A DNA stretch of 64,000 nucleotides from Paraburkholderia bannensis (GCF_014200455.1 NZ_JACHBW010000003.1:62001-126000), one strand, 5' to 3'. Shown: positions 18,324 through 27,338, numbered from the stretch's first letter. Translations and numbers: made by a program. Notes: a model not told the origin generated them from the letters alone.

Positions 18324-18340
18324 TGCGCCAGCCTGGCGCA
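18324..18340 (+). promoter_or_regulatory. Perfect dyad next to the sigma-54 promoter (possible NtrC governor site)
   Basis: TGCGCCAGCCTGGCGCA sits inside the larger symmetrical stretch 18322-18342 and ends five bases before the -24 element. It matches the NtrC dyad in most positions. In enteric glnA, low-affinity NtrC sites in this position limit expression at high NtrC~P; the same role here is inference. Confidence 0.5.
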
Positions 18341-18344
18341 AACA

Positions 18345-18360
18345 TGGCACGGAAGCTGCT
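18345..18360 (+). promoter_or_regulatory. Sigma-54 (RpoN) promoter of glnA
   Basis: TGGCACGGAAGCTGCT matches the sigma-54 consensus TGGCACN5TTGCW with one substitution. The invariant GG (18346-18347) and GC (18358-18359) are exactly 10 bases apart. Transcription should begin near 18371, giving a leader of about 130 bases before glnA. Confidence 0.8.
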
Positions 18361-18503
18361 TTATATGTCGCGATCGTTTCGCAACCGGCCTGCCGGATGT
18401 TATCCGAGGGATGACAGCGGGCAAGCCACAGCGGCAACCGGTGAGATCAGAAGATTGGGAAGGCGGCAGCGTTCGCCGAAATCGTTAATCAGGAGAATAG
18501 GTT

Positions 18504-19919
18504 ATGAGTAAATCCGTGGCCGACGTCATGCAACTCGTCAAGGACGAAGACGTCAAGTTTGTCGACTTCCGTTTCACCGATACGCGCGGCAAAGAGCAGC
18601 ACGTTTCGGTTCCGCTGTCGGCATTCGACGAAGACAAGTTCGAGTCGGGTCATGCATTTGACGGTTCGTCGATCGCCGGCTGGAAGGGCATCGAAGCCTC
18701 GGACATGCTGCTCGTCCCGGACGCGAACACGGCGTTCATCGACCCGTTCTACGAAGAGCCGACCCTCGTGCTGACCTGCGACGTGGTCGAACCGGCCGAC
18801 GGCAAGGGCTATGAACGCGATCCGCGCTCGCTCGCGAAGCGCGCTGAAGCGTATCTGAAGAGCACTGGCCTGGGCGACACGGCCTTCTTTGGTCCGGAAC
18901 CCGAATTCTTCATTTTCGATTCGATCCAGTGGAACACGGACCAGTCGGGCTGCTTCGTGAAGATCGGTTCGGATGAAGCTCCGTGGTCGTCGGGTCGCGA
19001 AATCGAAGGCGGCAACACGGGCCACCGTCCGGGTACGAAGGGCGGTTACTTCCCGGTCGCGCCGGTCGACACGTTCCAGGACATCCGTTCGGAAATGTGC
19101 CTGCTGCTCGAACAGATCGGCATCCCGGTCGAAGTGCATCACCACGAAGTCGCGGGCCAAGGCCAGAACGAAATCGGCACGAAATTCTCGACGCTGGTTC
19201 AACGCGCCGACTGGACGCAGCAACTGAAGTACATCGTCCACAACGTGGCGCACACGTACGGCAAGACGGCAACGTTCATGCCGAAGCCGGTCGTTGGCGA
19301 CAACGGTTCGGGCATGCACGTTCACCAGTCGATCTGGAAGGACGGCCAGAACCTGTTCGCAGGCAACGGCTATGCTGGCCTGTCGGAATTCGCGCTGTTC
19401 TACATCGGCGGCATCATCAAGCACGCTCGCGCGCTGAACGCCATCACGAACCCGGGCACGAACTCGTACAAGCGTCTGGTTCCGCACTTCGAAGCACCAG
19501 TCAAGCTGGCTTACTCGGCACGCAACCGTTCGGCATCGATCCGTATTCCGCACGTCTCGAACCCGAAGGGCCGTCGTATCGAAACGCGCTTCCCGGATCC
19601 GCTCGCTAACCCGTACCTGTGCTTCTCGGCACTGATGATGGCAGGTCTGGACGGCGTGCAGAACAAGATCCATCCGGGCGAAGCCGCCGACAAGAACCTG
19701 TACGACCTGCCGCCGGAAGAGGATGCAAAGATCCCGACCGTGTGCGCCGGCCTCGACCAGGCACTGGAAGCACTCGACAAGGATCGCGAATTCCTGACGC
19801 GCGGTGGCGTGTTCACCGACGGCATGATCGATGCATACCTGGCGCTGAAGGAAAGCGAACTGCAACGCGTGCGCATGACGACGCACCCGGTCGAGTTCGA
19901 ACTGTACTACTCGCTGTAA
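18504..19919 (+). CDS. glnA: Glutamine synthetase type I
   Basis: A 471-residue GSI-beta enzyme that makes glutamine from glutamate, ammonia and ATP, normally as a dodecamer. The N-terminal beta-grasp segment is followed by [16 protein letters not shown], the metal-binding [12 protein letters not shown], the glutamate-binding [14 protein letters not shown] [12 protein letters not shown], and the ATP-binding region around [14 protein letters not shown]. The adenylylation tyrosine is Tyr400 in [10 protein letters not shown], so regulation by GlnE is expected. The start has AGGAG in the leader. An RpoN promoter and NtrC-like sites lie upstream, and a strong terminator follows before glnL, so glnL-glnG probably also have a separate promoter or depend on read-through. 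Confidence 0.98.
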   Translation: MSKSVADVMQLVKDEDVKFVDFRFTDTRGKEQHVSVPLSAFDEDKFESGHAFDGSSIAGWKGIEASDMLLVPDANTAFIDPFYEEPTLVLTCDVVEPADGKGYERDPRSLAKRAEAYLKSTGLGDTAFFGPEPEFFIFDSIQWNTDQSGCFVKIGSDEAPWSSGREIEGGNTGHRPGTKGGYFPVAPVDTFQDIRSEMCLLLEQIGIPVEVHHHEVAGQGQNEIGTKFSTLVQRADWTQQLKYIVHNVAHTYGKTATFMPKPVVGDNGSGMHVHQSIWKDGQNLFAGNGYAGLSEFALFYIGGIIKHARALNAITNPGTNSYKRLVPHFEAPVKLAYSARNRSASIRIPHVSNPKGRRIETRFPDPLANPYLCFSALMMAGLDGVQNKIHPGEAADKNLYDLPPEEDAKIPTVCAGLDQALEALDKDREFLTRGGVFTDGMIDAYLALKESELQRVRMTTHPVEFELYYSL

Positions 19920-19998
19920 AGCACGCTGTAATCGACGATGGCGCTTCGCTCGCCTGCGCGCGACGAAGCGTCTGTCCGACGTCGGCGACTGGTCACGG

Positions 19999-20024
19999 AG
20001 GGACGGCGGCGCCGTCCCTTTTTT
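19999..20024 (+). terminator. Rho-independent terminator after glnA
   Basis: Stem GGGACGGC/GCCGTCCC followed by T6. It lies between glnA and glnL and should make glnA mRNA far more abundant than the downstream regulators. Confidence 0.85.
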
Positions 20025-20046
20025 GTTGGCTTCATGAGCGCCAATG

Positions 20047-20106
20047 ACGTCGCGAATTTGTGATGTGGATTTGCGTCGCGAATTTGCGTTGCGAATTTTC
20101 GTTGCG
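20047..20106. repeat. Short AT-richer tandem repeats before glnL
   Basis: Three imperfect copies of TTGCGTYGCGAATTT-like units (GTCGCGAATTTG, GCGTCGCGAATTTGC, GTTGCGAATTTTCGTTGCG) run head to tail. They are locally AT-richer than the surrounding DNA. Function is unknown; they could be binding sites or slippage products. Confidence 0.5.
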
Positions 20107-20187
20107 TAGTGGCTGTAAAAACATCGGTTCAACCATCATCGACATGGACTGCCAGCCGGCGTGCCTTCGGGCCGCAGGCGCCGAAAC

Positions 20188-21330
20188 ATGGTGCTCAAGA
20201 ATCTGATCAAGGCAAGAAAGGGTCACGCAGACCCGCTCTCGGACGATGCGCCACTGGTCGACTCGGGCCTCTTGCCCGGCTTCGAGGCGTTGCCCACGGT
20301 CGTGCTCGTGCTCGACAAGCGCACCTTGCGCGTGGCCTTCGCGAATCCCTCGGCCGAAGCGATGCTCGATCTGTCGCGTCGTCAGCTCGCGCAGATGGCC
20401 TGGTCCGATCTGTTCTCCAACGCCGACGAGTTGCTGGAGACGATCGCCTCGATCGCCGCGCATCGGTTTCACGCCACGCGCCTCGACGCGACGCTTGAGC
20501 GCCCGGGCCGCGAATCGTTGCATGTGCACGCGATCGTTGGCTTCCTGGAGAGCGCACCCGATTACGTGCTGCTCGAACTCTTCGAGAACGAGCGGCACCT
20601 CAAGAGCGATCGCGAGGAGCGTATTCACGACCTCGCGACCGTCAACAAACACCTGATCCGCAACCTCGCGCATGAGATCAAGAATCCGCTCGGCGGCATT
20701 CGCGGTGCTGCCCAGTTGCTCGAATTCGAGCTGGGCACGCTCGAACGCGGCGAGTTGCGCGAGTACACCCAGGTGGTGATCAAGGAGTCGGACCGCCTGC
20801 AGACGCTGGTGGACCGGCTGCTGGAGCCGCATCGTCATCCGCATATCGTGGGGGACGTGAATATTCACGAAGTCTGCGAGCGCGTTCGCGCCTTGATCCT
20901 CGCGGAATTCCCGCGCGGCCTCACGATCGAGCGCGACTACGACGTAAGCGTGCCCGATCTGCGCGGCGACAAGGAGCAACTCATCCAGGCGCTGCTGAAC
21001 ATCGTGCGCAATGCGGCGCAGGCGCTGCGCGAACGTATTTCGCAGGGCGATGCGCGCATCGAATTGCGCACACGCGTCGCACGCAAGATCACGGTTTCAA
21101 AACGCCTGTGCAAGCTGGCATTGGACTTGCATATCATCGACAACGGCCCCGGCATTCCCGAGGACATTCGCGATCGCATCTTCTATCCGCTTGTTTCGGG
21201 GCGAGAGGATGGCAGCGGTCTCGGCCTCACACTCGCGCAGACGTTCGTGCAGCAGCACGACGGCCTGATCGAAGTGGAAAGCCGGCCGGGGCATACCGAG
21301 TTTCAGATTTTGCTGCCGCTCGATGCCTGA
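20188..21330 (+). CDS. glnL: Nitrogen regulation sensor kinase NtrB
   Basis: A 380-residue soluble two-component kinase that phosphorylates or dephosphorylates NtrC according to GlnB signalling. An N-terminal PAS domain (residues about 25-125) is followed by the HisKA segment with phospho-acceptor His162 in NLAHEIKNPLGGIRGAAQLLE. The ATPase domain has the N box NIVRNAAQAL, the G1 box DNGPGIP and the G2 box GREDGSGLGLTLAQ. The start at 20188 is the family-typical one; a GTG 27 bases upstream is in frame. It is followed 96 bases later by glnG. Confidence 0.95.
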   Translation: MVLKNLIKARKGHADPLSDDAPLVDSGLLPGFEALPTVVLVLDKRTLRVAFANPSAEAMLDLSRRQLAQMAWSDLFSNADELLETIASIAAHRFHATRLDATLERPGRESLHVHAIVGFLESAPDYVLLELFENERHLKSDREERIHDLATVNKHLIRNLAHEIKNPLGGIRGAAQLLEFELGTLERGELREYTQVVIKESDRLQTLVDRLLEPHRHPHIVGDVNIHEVCERVRALILAEFPRGLTIERDYDVSVPDLRGDKEQLIQALLNIVRNAAQALRERISQGDARIELRTRVARKITVSKRLCKLALDLHIIDNGPGIPEDIRDRIFYPLVSGREDGSGLGLTLAQTFVQQHDGLIEVESRPGHTEFQILLPLDA

Positions 21331-21426
21331 CTCGATGCCTGAAGCAGCATGACCCGTTAGAACATTAGATGTACCTGTCTCCCGATTCACCGCTACCGCA
21401 CGCCACCAGGACTTCTGACCGACCTT

Positions 21427-23007
21427 ATGAAGCCGATCTGGATAGTTGACGACGACCAATCGATTCGCTGGGTGCTTGAAAAAGCACTCGCCCGCGAAAA
21501 TTTCGCGACCCGCAGCTTTTCGAACGTGCGCGACGCCGCAGCCGCGCTCGACCACGACAGCCCGCAGGTGCTCGTCTCCGACATTCGCATGCCGGGCGGC
21601 TCGGGGCTTGAGCTGCTGCAGACCGTGCGCGAACGTCTGCCGGGACTGCCCGTCATCATCATGACGGCGTTCTCCGACCTCGACAGCGCGGTGGCCGCAT
21701 TTCAGGGCGGCGCGTTCGAATATCTCGCCAAGCCCTTCGACGTCGACAAAGCGGTTGAGCTGATCCGCCGCGCCGTGGACGAGAGCATGCGCGGCGAGCA
21801 GCACTGGGATGACCGTCCCGCCGAAGCGCCCGAGATGCTGGGCCAGGCGCCCGCAATGCAGGACATGTTCCGCGCCATCGGCCGGCTGTCGCATTCGGCG
21901 GCGACGGTGCTCATCACCGGCGAGTCGGGCACCGGAAAGGAGCTTGTCGCGCGCGCCTTGCACCGACATAGCCCACGCGCCAATGGCCCGTTCATCGCCT
22001 TGAACACCGCGGCCATTCCGAAAGATCTTCTGGAATCCGAACTTTTCGGCCATGAGCGCGGTGCGTTCACGGGCGCGCAGGCGATGCGCCAGGGCCGCTT
22101 CGAGCAGGCCGAGAACGGCACATTGTTTCTCGACGAAATCGGCGATATGCCGTTCGATCTGCAGACGCGTCTGTTGCGCGTGCTGTCCGATGGGCAGTTT
22201 TATCGCGTGGGCGGCCACAATCCGCTGCGCGCCAATGTGCGCGTGATCGCGGCCACGCACCAGAATCTGGAAACGCGGGTGCGCCAGGGCTTGTTCCGTG
22301 AGGACCTGTATCACCGCCTCAACGTGATCCGCCTGCGTTTGCCCGCGCTGCGCGAACGCAGCGAAGACATTCCGCTGCTCACGCGCCACTTTCTGCAGAA
22401 GAGCGCGCGCGAACTGGGCGTCGAGCCCAAGCGCGTGTCTGACGAAGCGCTCGCGTATATGTCGTCGTTGCCGTTTCAGGGCAACGTGCGCCAACTGGAG
22501 AATCTGGCCAACTGGCTCACGGTGATGGCGCCTGCGCAGACCATCGAGATCAAGGACCTGCCGCCAGATCTGGTGCCCGCGCATGTTGCGGCAACCGATG
22601 GCGCGCATGCCATGGCGGGCGATGTCGTGAGCGGCGGGGTGTCGTCCAACGGCGTGCTGGCCGGTGGATCAGGCGTTCTGTCGACGGGCGCGACCAGCGG
22701 GCTGGGTCTGCCTGGTGCGGGTGCTGGCGGCGTTGCCGGCGGCGCGCTGGCTGGCGGCTTTGCGGGCGTCAACGGCGTGGCTTCGGCGCCGGTCAGCATC
22801 TGGGAAAGCGGGCTGCGTACCGAAGTCGCGCGGCTGTTGCGCGAGAATAGCGCCGACGTCATGGACGAACTGTCGCGGCGCTTCGAAGCTGCCGTGATCC
22901 GCGAAGCGCTCGATTTCACGCGCGGTCGCAAGGTCGAAGCCGCCGAACGCCTGGGCATCGGCCGCAACACCATCACGCGCAAGATCCAGGAACTCAACCT
23001 GGAGTAG
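21427..23007 (+). CDS. glnG: Nitrogen regulator NtrC, with an extended Gly/Ala linker
   Basis: A 526-residue sigma-54 activator, longer than the usual 470-480. The receiver domain carries phospho-acceptor Asp52 (LVSDIRMPG). The AAA+ domain has Walker A GESGTGKE, the sigma-54 contact loop GAFTGA and Walker B LFLDEIGD. The C-terminal Fis-type HTH reads RKVEAAERLGIGRNTITRKIQEL. Between AAA+ and HTH (about residues 395-460) lies a flexible stretch almost entirely of Gly, Ala, Val and Ser, which accounts for the extra length. Its target is very likely the sigma-54 promoter ahead of glnA in this window, among others. Confidence 0.95.
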   Translation: MKPIWIVDDDQSIRWVLEKALARENFATRSFSNVRDAAAALDHDSPQVLVSDIRMPGGSGLELLQTVRERLPGLPVIIMTAFSDLDSAVAAFQGGAFEYLAKPFDVDKAVELIRRAVDESMRGEQHWDDRPAEAPEMLGQAPAMQDMFRAIGRLSHSAATVLITGESGTGKELVARALHRHSPRANGPFIALNTAAIPKDLLESELFGHERGAFTGAQAMRQGRFEQAENGTLFLDEIGDMPFDLQTRLLRVLSDGQFYRVGGHNPLRANVRVIAATHQNLETRVRQGLFREDLYHRLNVIRLRLPALRERSEDIPLLTRHFLQKSARELGVEPKRVSDEALAYMSSLPFQGNVRQLENLANWLTVMAPAQTIEIKDLPPDLVPAHVAATDGAHAMAGDVVSGGVSSNGVLAGGSGVLSTGATSGLGLPGAGAGGVAGGALAGGFAGVNGVASAPVSIWESGLRTEVARLLRENSADVMDELSRRFEAAVIREALDFTRGRKVEAAERLGIGRNTITRKIQELNLE

Positions 23008-23017
23008 GCGCGCCGGT

Positions 23018-23066
23018 CGCAGCGGTCCCACGGTCCTACGGTCCTTCAAACCGTGAGACCGCTGCG
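23018..23066. repeat. Large hairpin after glnG without a U-tract
   Basis: Arms of 17 bases at 23018-23034 and 23050-23066 pair with one mismatch across a 15-base loop. No T-run follows, so it is not a standard terminator. It may stabilise the glnG transcript's 3' end or act in Rho-dependent termination. Inside it, ACGGTCC occurs twice in tandem. Confidence 0.6.
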
Positions 23067-23117
23067 CACCAACGCGCTGGGGCATAATCGACGCTGTTTT
23101 CCCGTCGATAACTGAAT

Positions 23118-25199
23118 ATGCCCGTGACTTCTCCCTGGCCCGCCGAGGCCGATCCCTTCCTGTCCCTCGAAGAGCTCGACGATCCCGCCGCGATGGCGTG
23201 GGTCGAGCAGCAGAACGCGCGCACGCGCGCTGCGTGGCAGGGCGGCCCGCGCTTCGAGGCGCTGGAGAAGCGTCTGGCGCAGGCCTATCTGCCGCGCGAA
23301 CGCCCCGTGATCCCCACCCGCTGGCAGGACTGGGCCTACGATCTCTGGGAAGACGAAGACAATCCCAAGGGGCTGTGGCGGCGCGCGAAATGGGCCGACT
23401 GGCGCGCACATCGTCCGCAGTGGGAAAGCCTGATCGACTTCGATGCGCTTGGTGAGGAGGAGGGCGTGCCGTGGGTGTGCGCCGGCATCGACATTCTCTA
23501 TCCCGATGGCGACCGCGCGCTCATCCAGCTTTCCGATGGCGGCGCCGATGCCGTGACCGTACGTGAATTCGATCTCGAACGGCGCGTGTTTGTCGACGGT
23601 GGTTTTGCCATCGGGAAGGAGGGCAAGCATACGATCTCGTGGATCGACCGCGACACCGTGTACGTGGGTTGGGATCACGGCAAGAAGACGCTCACGCGTT
23701 CGGGCTATCCGCGCGAAGTGCGCCGCTGGAGCCGCGGCGAGCGTCTGGCGGACGCGACCGTGGTATTCCGCGGCGAGTTCGACGATATCAGCGTGGAAGG
23801 CGATTACGATCCGATCGAGCAGCGGCACGATGTGGTGCGCAGCGTCGACTTCTTCGACTCCTATTCGTATCGTCTCGATGCGCAGGGACAGTGGCGGCTG
23901 TACGACGTGCCCTCGCACGTGGCCGTGGGAGCGTGGCATGGCTGGCTGCTGCTCGAACCGCGTCTTGACTGGACGCTGGACGGGCGCACGTATGCGGGCG
24001 GCTCGCTGCTCGCCATCCGCGAAGACGCGTTCGTAGCGGGCAATCGCGATGTGACGGCGCTCTTCACGCCCACGCCGGTCACGTCGGCATGCGACTGGAC
24101 TTATACGAAGAACGTCTTGATCGTGTCTTGGCTCGACGATGTGCAAAGCCGCACGATGCTGTGGCAGCCCGTTCAAGCGCAGGGTGCGTGGCGCTGGCAA
24201 TCGCGCCTGTTCCCTGGGCGCGCAAGCTCGCAGGTGGATGTTTCGCCTATCGAAGACACGCTCAACGACGAAGTTTTCGTCGATGTCGACGATTATCTGC
24301 AGCCGCCCGAATACTGGCTCGCGGACCTCGCGAACGAGGATCTGCAAACGTGGGAACTGCTCGATCGCTGGCCCACGCAATTCGACTCCGCGTCGCTCAC
24401 CGTGATCCGTTCGCACGCGCGCTCCGCCGACGGCACGCAGGTGCCGTTCACCGTGATTGGCCCGCGCGATGCGCTCGAAGGCGGAGCGCGCAAGCCGCTG
24501 CCCTGCCTGCTGGAGGGTTATGGCGGTTTCGCGATTTCGCTCACGCCGCAGTACCTTGTGGGTTCGGGCATCGGCTGGCTGGAGCAGGGCGGCATTGTCG
24601 CGATTGCGCACATTCGCGGCGGCGGCGAGTACGGTTCGTCGTGGCACGTGCAGGCGCAGTGCGAGAACCGGCAGCGTTCGTTCGACGATTTCATCGCGGT
24701 TGCGCAGGAACTGGTCACGCAAGGCTTCACGAGCGCGCCGCAACTGGGCATCCGTGGCGGCAGCAATGGCGGCTTGCTGGTTGGCGCGTGCATGGTGCAG
24801 CGGCCGGAGCTATTTGGCGCGGTGCTCTGCGAAGTGCCTTTGCTCGACATGCAGCGCTATGCGCTGCTGCACGCGGGCGCATCGTGGATCGACGAATACG
24901 GCGATCCCGAGGATCCCGAAGAAGCCCGCGCGCTGGCTGCGTACTCGCCCTATCAGCGCGTGAAGGCGGGCGTCGCGTATCCGGATGTGCTGTTTACGAC
25001 CTCGACGAGCGACGATCGCGTGCATCCCGCGCATGCGCGCAAGATGGTCGCGCGCATGCAGGCGCAGGGGCACGCGAACGTCTGGTATCTGGAGAACACG
25101 GATGGCGGCCACGGGCCGGGCAGCGATGCGCTGGAACGCGCGCAGTACGATGCGCTGGTGTTCCGCTTCTTGTGGACCACGCTCGGCGGAACGTGGTGA
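23118..25199 (+). CDS. S9 family peptidase (prolyl oligopeptidase-like)
   Basis: A 693-residue serine peptidase of the prolyl-oligopeptidase/oligopeptidase B type. The N-terminal part is the seven-bladed beta-propeller gate (residues about 80-420). The alpha/beta hydrolase domain has the nucleophile Ser549 in GIRGGSNGGLL, the acid in STSDDRVHP (about residue 635) and the His in TDGGHGPG. The oxyanion region GGYGGF is also present. No signal peptide is seen, so it is cytosolic. It cleaves short peptides; the preference for Pro over Lys/Arg cannot be settled here. It starts 110 bases after glnG and is probably a separate transcription unit. Confidence 0.9.
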   Translation: MPVTSPWPAEADPFLSLEELDDPAAMAWVEQQNARTRAAWQGGPRFEALEKRLAQAYLPRERPVIPTRWQDWAYDLWEDEDNPKGLWRRAKWADWRAHRPQWESLIDFDALGEEEGVPWVCAGIDILYPDGDRALIQLSDGGADAVTVREFDLERRVFVDGGFAIGKEGKHTISWIDRDTVYVGWDHGKKTLTRSGYPREVRRWSRGERLADATVVFRGEFDDISVEGDYDPIEQRHDVVRSVDFFDSYSYRLDAQGQWRLYDVPSHVAVGAWHGWLLLEPRLDWTLDGRTYAGGSLLAIREDAFVAGNRDVTALFTPTPVTSACDWTYTKNVLIVSWLDDVQSRTMLWQPVQAQGAWRWQSRLFPGRASSQVDVSPIEDTLNDEVFVDVDDYLQPPEYWLADLANEDLQTWELLDRWPTQFDSASLTVIRSHARSADGTQVPFTVIGPRDALEGGARKPLPCLLEGYGGFAISLTPQYLVGSGIGWLEQGGIVAIAHIRGGGEYGSSWHVQAQCENRQRSFDDFIAVAQELVTQGFTSAPQLGIRGGSNGGLLVGACMVQRPELFGAVLCEVPLLDMQRYALLHAGASWIDEYGDPEDPEEARALAAYSPYQRVKAGVAYPDVLFTTSTSDDRVHPAHARKMVARMQAQGHANVWYLENTDGGHGPGSDALERAQYDALVFRFLWTTLGGTW

Positions 25200-25217
25200 T
25201 TGCAATCTGATGCGCGT

Positions 25218-25240
25218 GGGCGGCCTGCTTCAAGCCGCCC
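25218..25240. terminator. Possible terminator between convergent genes
   Basis: Stem GGGCGGC/GCCGCCC with a nine-base loop. The T-run on the right is poor (GGTTTGCTT). It lies between the S9 peptidase and xth, which converge here. Confidence 0.45.
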
Positions 25241-25255
25241 GGTTTGCTTGCGCGC

Positions 25256-26041
25256 TCAGCCCGCGAGATTGAGCGTCGCGACGACCGGCGTGTGATCGGA
25301 CGGTTGCTCCCATTTGCGCGGCACCTTGTCGATCTCGCACGACACGAGCGCCGGTGCAAGCGCGGGCGAGAGCAGGATGTGATCGATGCGCAGGCCCGCG
25401 TTGCGGCGGAACGCGAACATGCGGTAATCCCACCACGTGAACATCTTCTCGGGCTGCTCGAACTGTCGATACGAATCGACAAAGCCCAGCGCGATCAGCC
25501 GCTCGAACTGCGCGCGTTCTTCGGGCGAAACCAGATTCTGGCCCTCCCACGCCTTGGGATCATGCACGTCGCGATCTTCGGGCGCGATGTTGTAATCGCC
25601 GAGCAGCGCGAGCTTCGGATACGCCTGCATTTCCTGCGCGAGCCAGTCGTGCATCGCGTCGAGCCACGCGAGCTTGTAGGCGAACTTTTCCGTGCCCGGC
25701 GCCTGACCGTTCGGGAAATAGGCGCTCACGAGACGCACGCCGTCCACCGTCGCTGCGATCACGCGCTGCTGCGGATCTTCGAAGCCGGGAATGTTGCGCA
25801 CGATCGTCGCGTCGTCGACAGCGAGGTCGTCGCGCACGAGAATGGCCACGCCGTTATAGGTCTTCTGGCCCGCGAACCAGCTGCGATAGCCTTGCGCTTC
25901 GAGTTCGGCGCGCGGGAATTTGTCGTCGGTGAGCTTGAGCTCCTGCAGGCAGAGCGCGTCTACCTTGCTTTCGCCAAGCCAGTCGATGACGTGCTGCAGA
26001 CGGACCTTGAGGGAATTGACGTTCCAGGTGGCGATTTTCAT
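25256..26041 (-). CDS. xth: Exodeoxyribonuclease III (AP endonuclease)
   Basis: A 261-residue metal-dependent nuclease of the exonuclease III/APE1 family, cytosolic, acting in base excision repair. Motifs in order: MKIATWNVNSLKVR, LCLQELKL (metal-binding Glu), VSAYFPNG, LGDYNIAPEDRDVHDP, FVDSYR, FTWWDYR, and the C-terminal SDHTPVVATLNL with the catalytic Asp-His. The start is ATG 26041; an in-frame TTG upstream at 26065 is less likely. Confidence 0.95.
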   Translation of the reverse strand: MKIATWNVNSLKVRLQHVIDWLGESKVDALCLQELKLTDDKFPRAELEAQGYRSWFAGQKTYNGVAILVRDDLAVDDATIVRNIPGFEDPQQRVIAATVDGVRLVSAYFPNGQAPGTEKFAYKLAWLDAMHDWLAQEMQAYPKLALLGDYNIAPEDRDVHDPKAWEGQNLVSPEERAQFERLIALGFVDSYRQFEQPEKMFTWWDYRMFAFRRNAGLRIDHILLSPALAPALVSCEIDKVPRKWEQPSDHTPVVATLNLAG

Positions 26042-26186
26042 GAATTGATAAGTTGGACAAGCCAAGCGGCTAGAGATGCGGATACCGCACTATAGCCGCT
26101 TGGTGAGCGCCCGGCCAGGCGGCGTTCGCCGCGTGTTTCGCCGCCGGGAAGCCGCAAACGCGGCGCTGCGCGCGCGCTATCGACGA

Positions 26187-27167
26187 TCAGGCAACGGCAG
26201 CCTGCGTATCGGCAACCACGCCCAGCCGCGCGCGCGCCGCATCGTATTCGCGCTTGAGCCGCGCGACCAGATCGGCGGCCGGCGTCACGCTCTTCACCGC
26301 GCCGATGCCCTGGCCCGAACCCCAGATGTGCTTCCACGCCTTCGCGCCGCTCGACGCGAAGCTCATCTTCGACGGATCCGATTCCGGCAGGGCGTCCGGA
26401 TCGAGGCCGCTCGCCACGATGCTCGGACGCAGATAGTTGCCGTGCACGCCGGTGAAGAGATTCGAATAGACGATATCGGCGGCGCTGCTCTCGACGATCA
26501 TCTGCTTGTAGGCCTCGACCGCATTGGCTTCCTGCGTGGCAATGAACGCCGAGCCGATATACGCGAGGTCCGCGCCCGCTGCCTGGGCGGCGAGAATCGC
26601 ATTGCCGTTGCCGATCGCGCCCGAGAGCAGCAGCGGGCCGTCGAACCACTCGCGGATCTCGTGAATCAGCGCGAACGGCGAGAGCGTGCCTGCGTGGCCG
26701 CCTGCCCCGGCGGCGACGGCAATCAGGCCGTCCGCGCCTTTCTCGATCGCCTTCTTCGCGAACGTATTGTTGATCACGTCATGCAGCACGATGCCGCCCC
26801 ATGCGTGAATCGCGTCGTTGACTTCGGCGCGCGCGCCCAGCGACGTAATGACGATGGGCACCTTGTACTGCGCGCAGATGCCCAGATCGTGCTCCAGCCG
26901 GTCGTTGGACTTGTGGACGATCTGGTTAACGGCGAACGGCGCGGCCGGGGCGTCGGGATGTTTCGCGTTGTATTCGGCGAGTTCGGTGGTGATGCGGTCG
27001 AGCCATTCGCCGAGTACGTGCTCGGGGCGAGCGTTGAGCGCGGGGAACGAGCCGACCACGCCCGCCTTGCACTGCGCGATCACGAGATCGGGATTCGAGA
27101 TGATGAACAGCGGCGAGCCGACGACGGGAATCGACAGACCGCGGCGCAGAACGGCGGGCAAGGACAT
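26187..27167 (-). CDS. NAD(P)H-dependent flavin oxidoreductase / nitronate monooxygenase
   Basis: A 326-residue FMN-binding TIM barrel of the nitronate monooxygenase (2-nitropropane dioxygenase) family. Motifs: SIPVVGSPLFIISNPDLV, VGSFPALN, a phosphate-binding VAAGAGGHAG (the class signature with a conserved His) and GADLAYIGSAFIATQEA. Members oxidise alkyl nitronates, a toxic plant and microbial metabolite. The Shine-Dalgarno is AGGAG. It is divergent from a PadR-type regulator, separated by a long operator-like repeat, so it is probably its target. Confidence 0.88.
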   Translation of the reverse strand: MSLPAVLRRGLSIPVVGSPLFIISNPDLVIAQCKAGVVGSFPALNARPEHVLGEWLDRITTELAEYNAKHPDAPAAPFAVNQIVHKSNDRLEHDLGICAQYKVPIVITSLGARAEVNDAIHAWGGIVLHDVINNTFAKKAIEKGADGLIAVAAGAGGHAGTLSPFALIHEIREWFDGPLLLSGAIGNGNAILAAQAAGADLAYIGSAFIATQEANAVEAYKQMIVESSAADIVYSNLFTGVHGNYLRPSIVASGLDPDALPESDPSKMSFASSGAKAWKHIWGSGQGIGAVKSVTPAADLVARLKREYDAARARLGVVADTQAAVA

Positions 27168-27253
27168 GCGTATCTCCTGGACGGAACCGGCGGCCCGGTC
27201 GGATTGGCGGGGCGCCGTCGTGTTGTTGGTGTCGGCAAACATAGCAAAGCAGT

Positions 27254-27283
27254 GGATACCATGCAACTGGTTGCATAGTATCC
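27254..27283. promoter_or_regulatory. 30-bp operator-like inverted repeat between padR and the flavin oxidoreductase
   Basis: The arms GGATACCATGCAAC and GTTGCATAGTATCC are separated by TG and differ at one position. The inner ATGCAAC/GTTGCAT is typical in shape of PadR operators. It lies 87 bases from the flavin oxidoreductase start and 56 bases before the regulator. The most likely function is binding by the adjacent PadR protein to control both genes. Confidence 0.7.
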
Positions 27284-27338
27284 GCGCTCGGGGATTAACC
27301 GGGGCGGTATCGCGGAACCGGTGGTTTAGAATCGGCGC

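Noticed and set aside
20047..20106. Repeats considered as a CRISPR array
   Set aside because: Units are short, imperfect and adjacent without spacers, and no cas genes are present.
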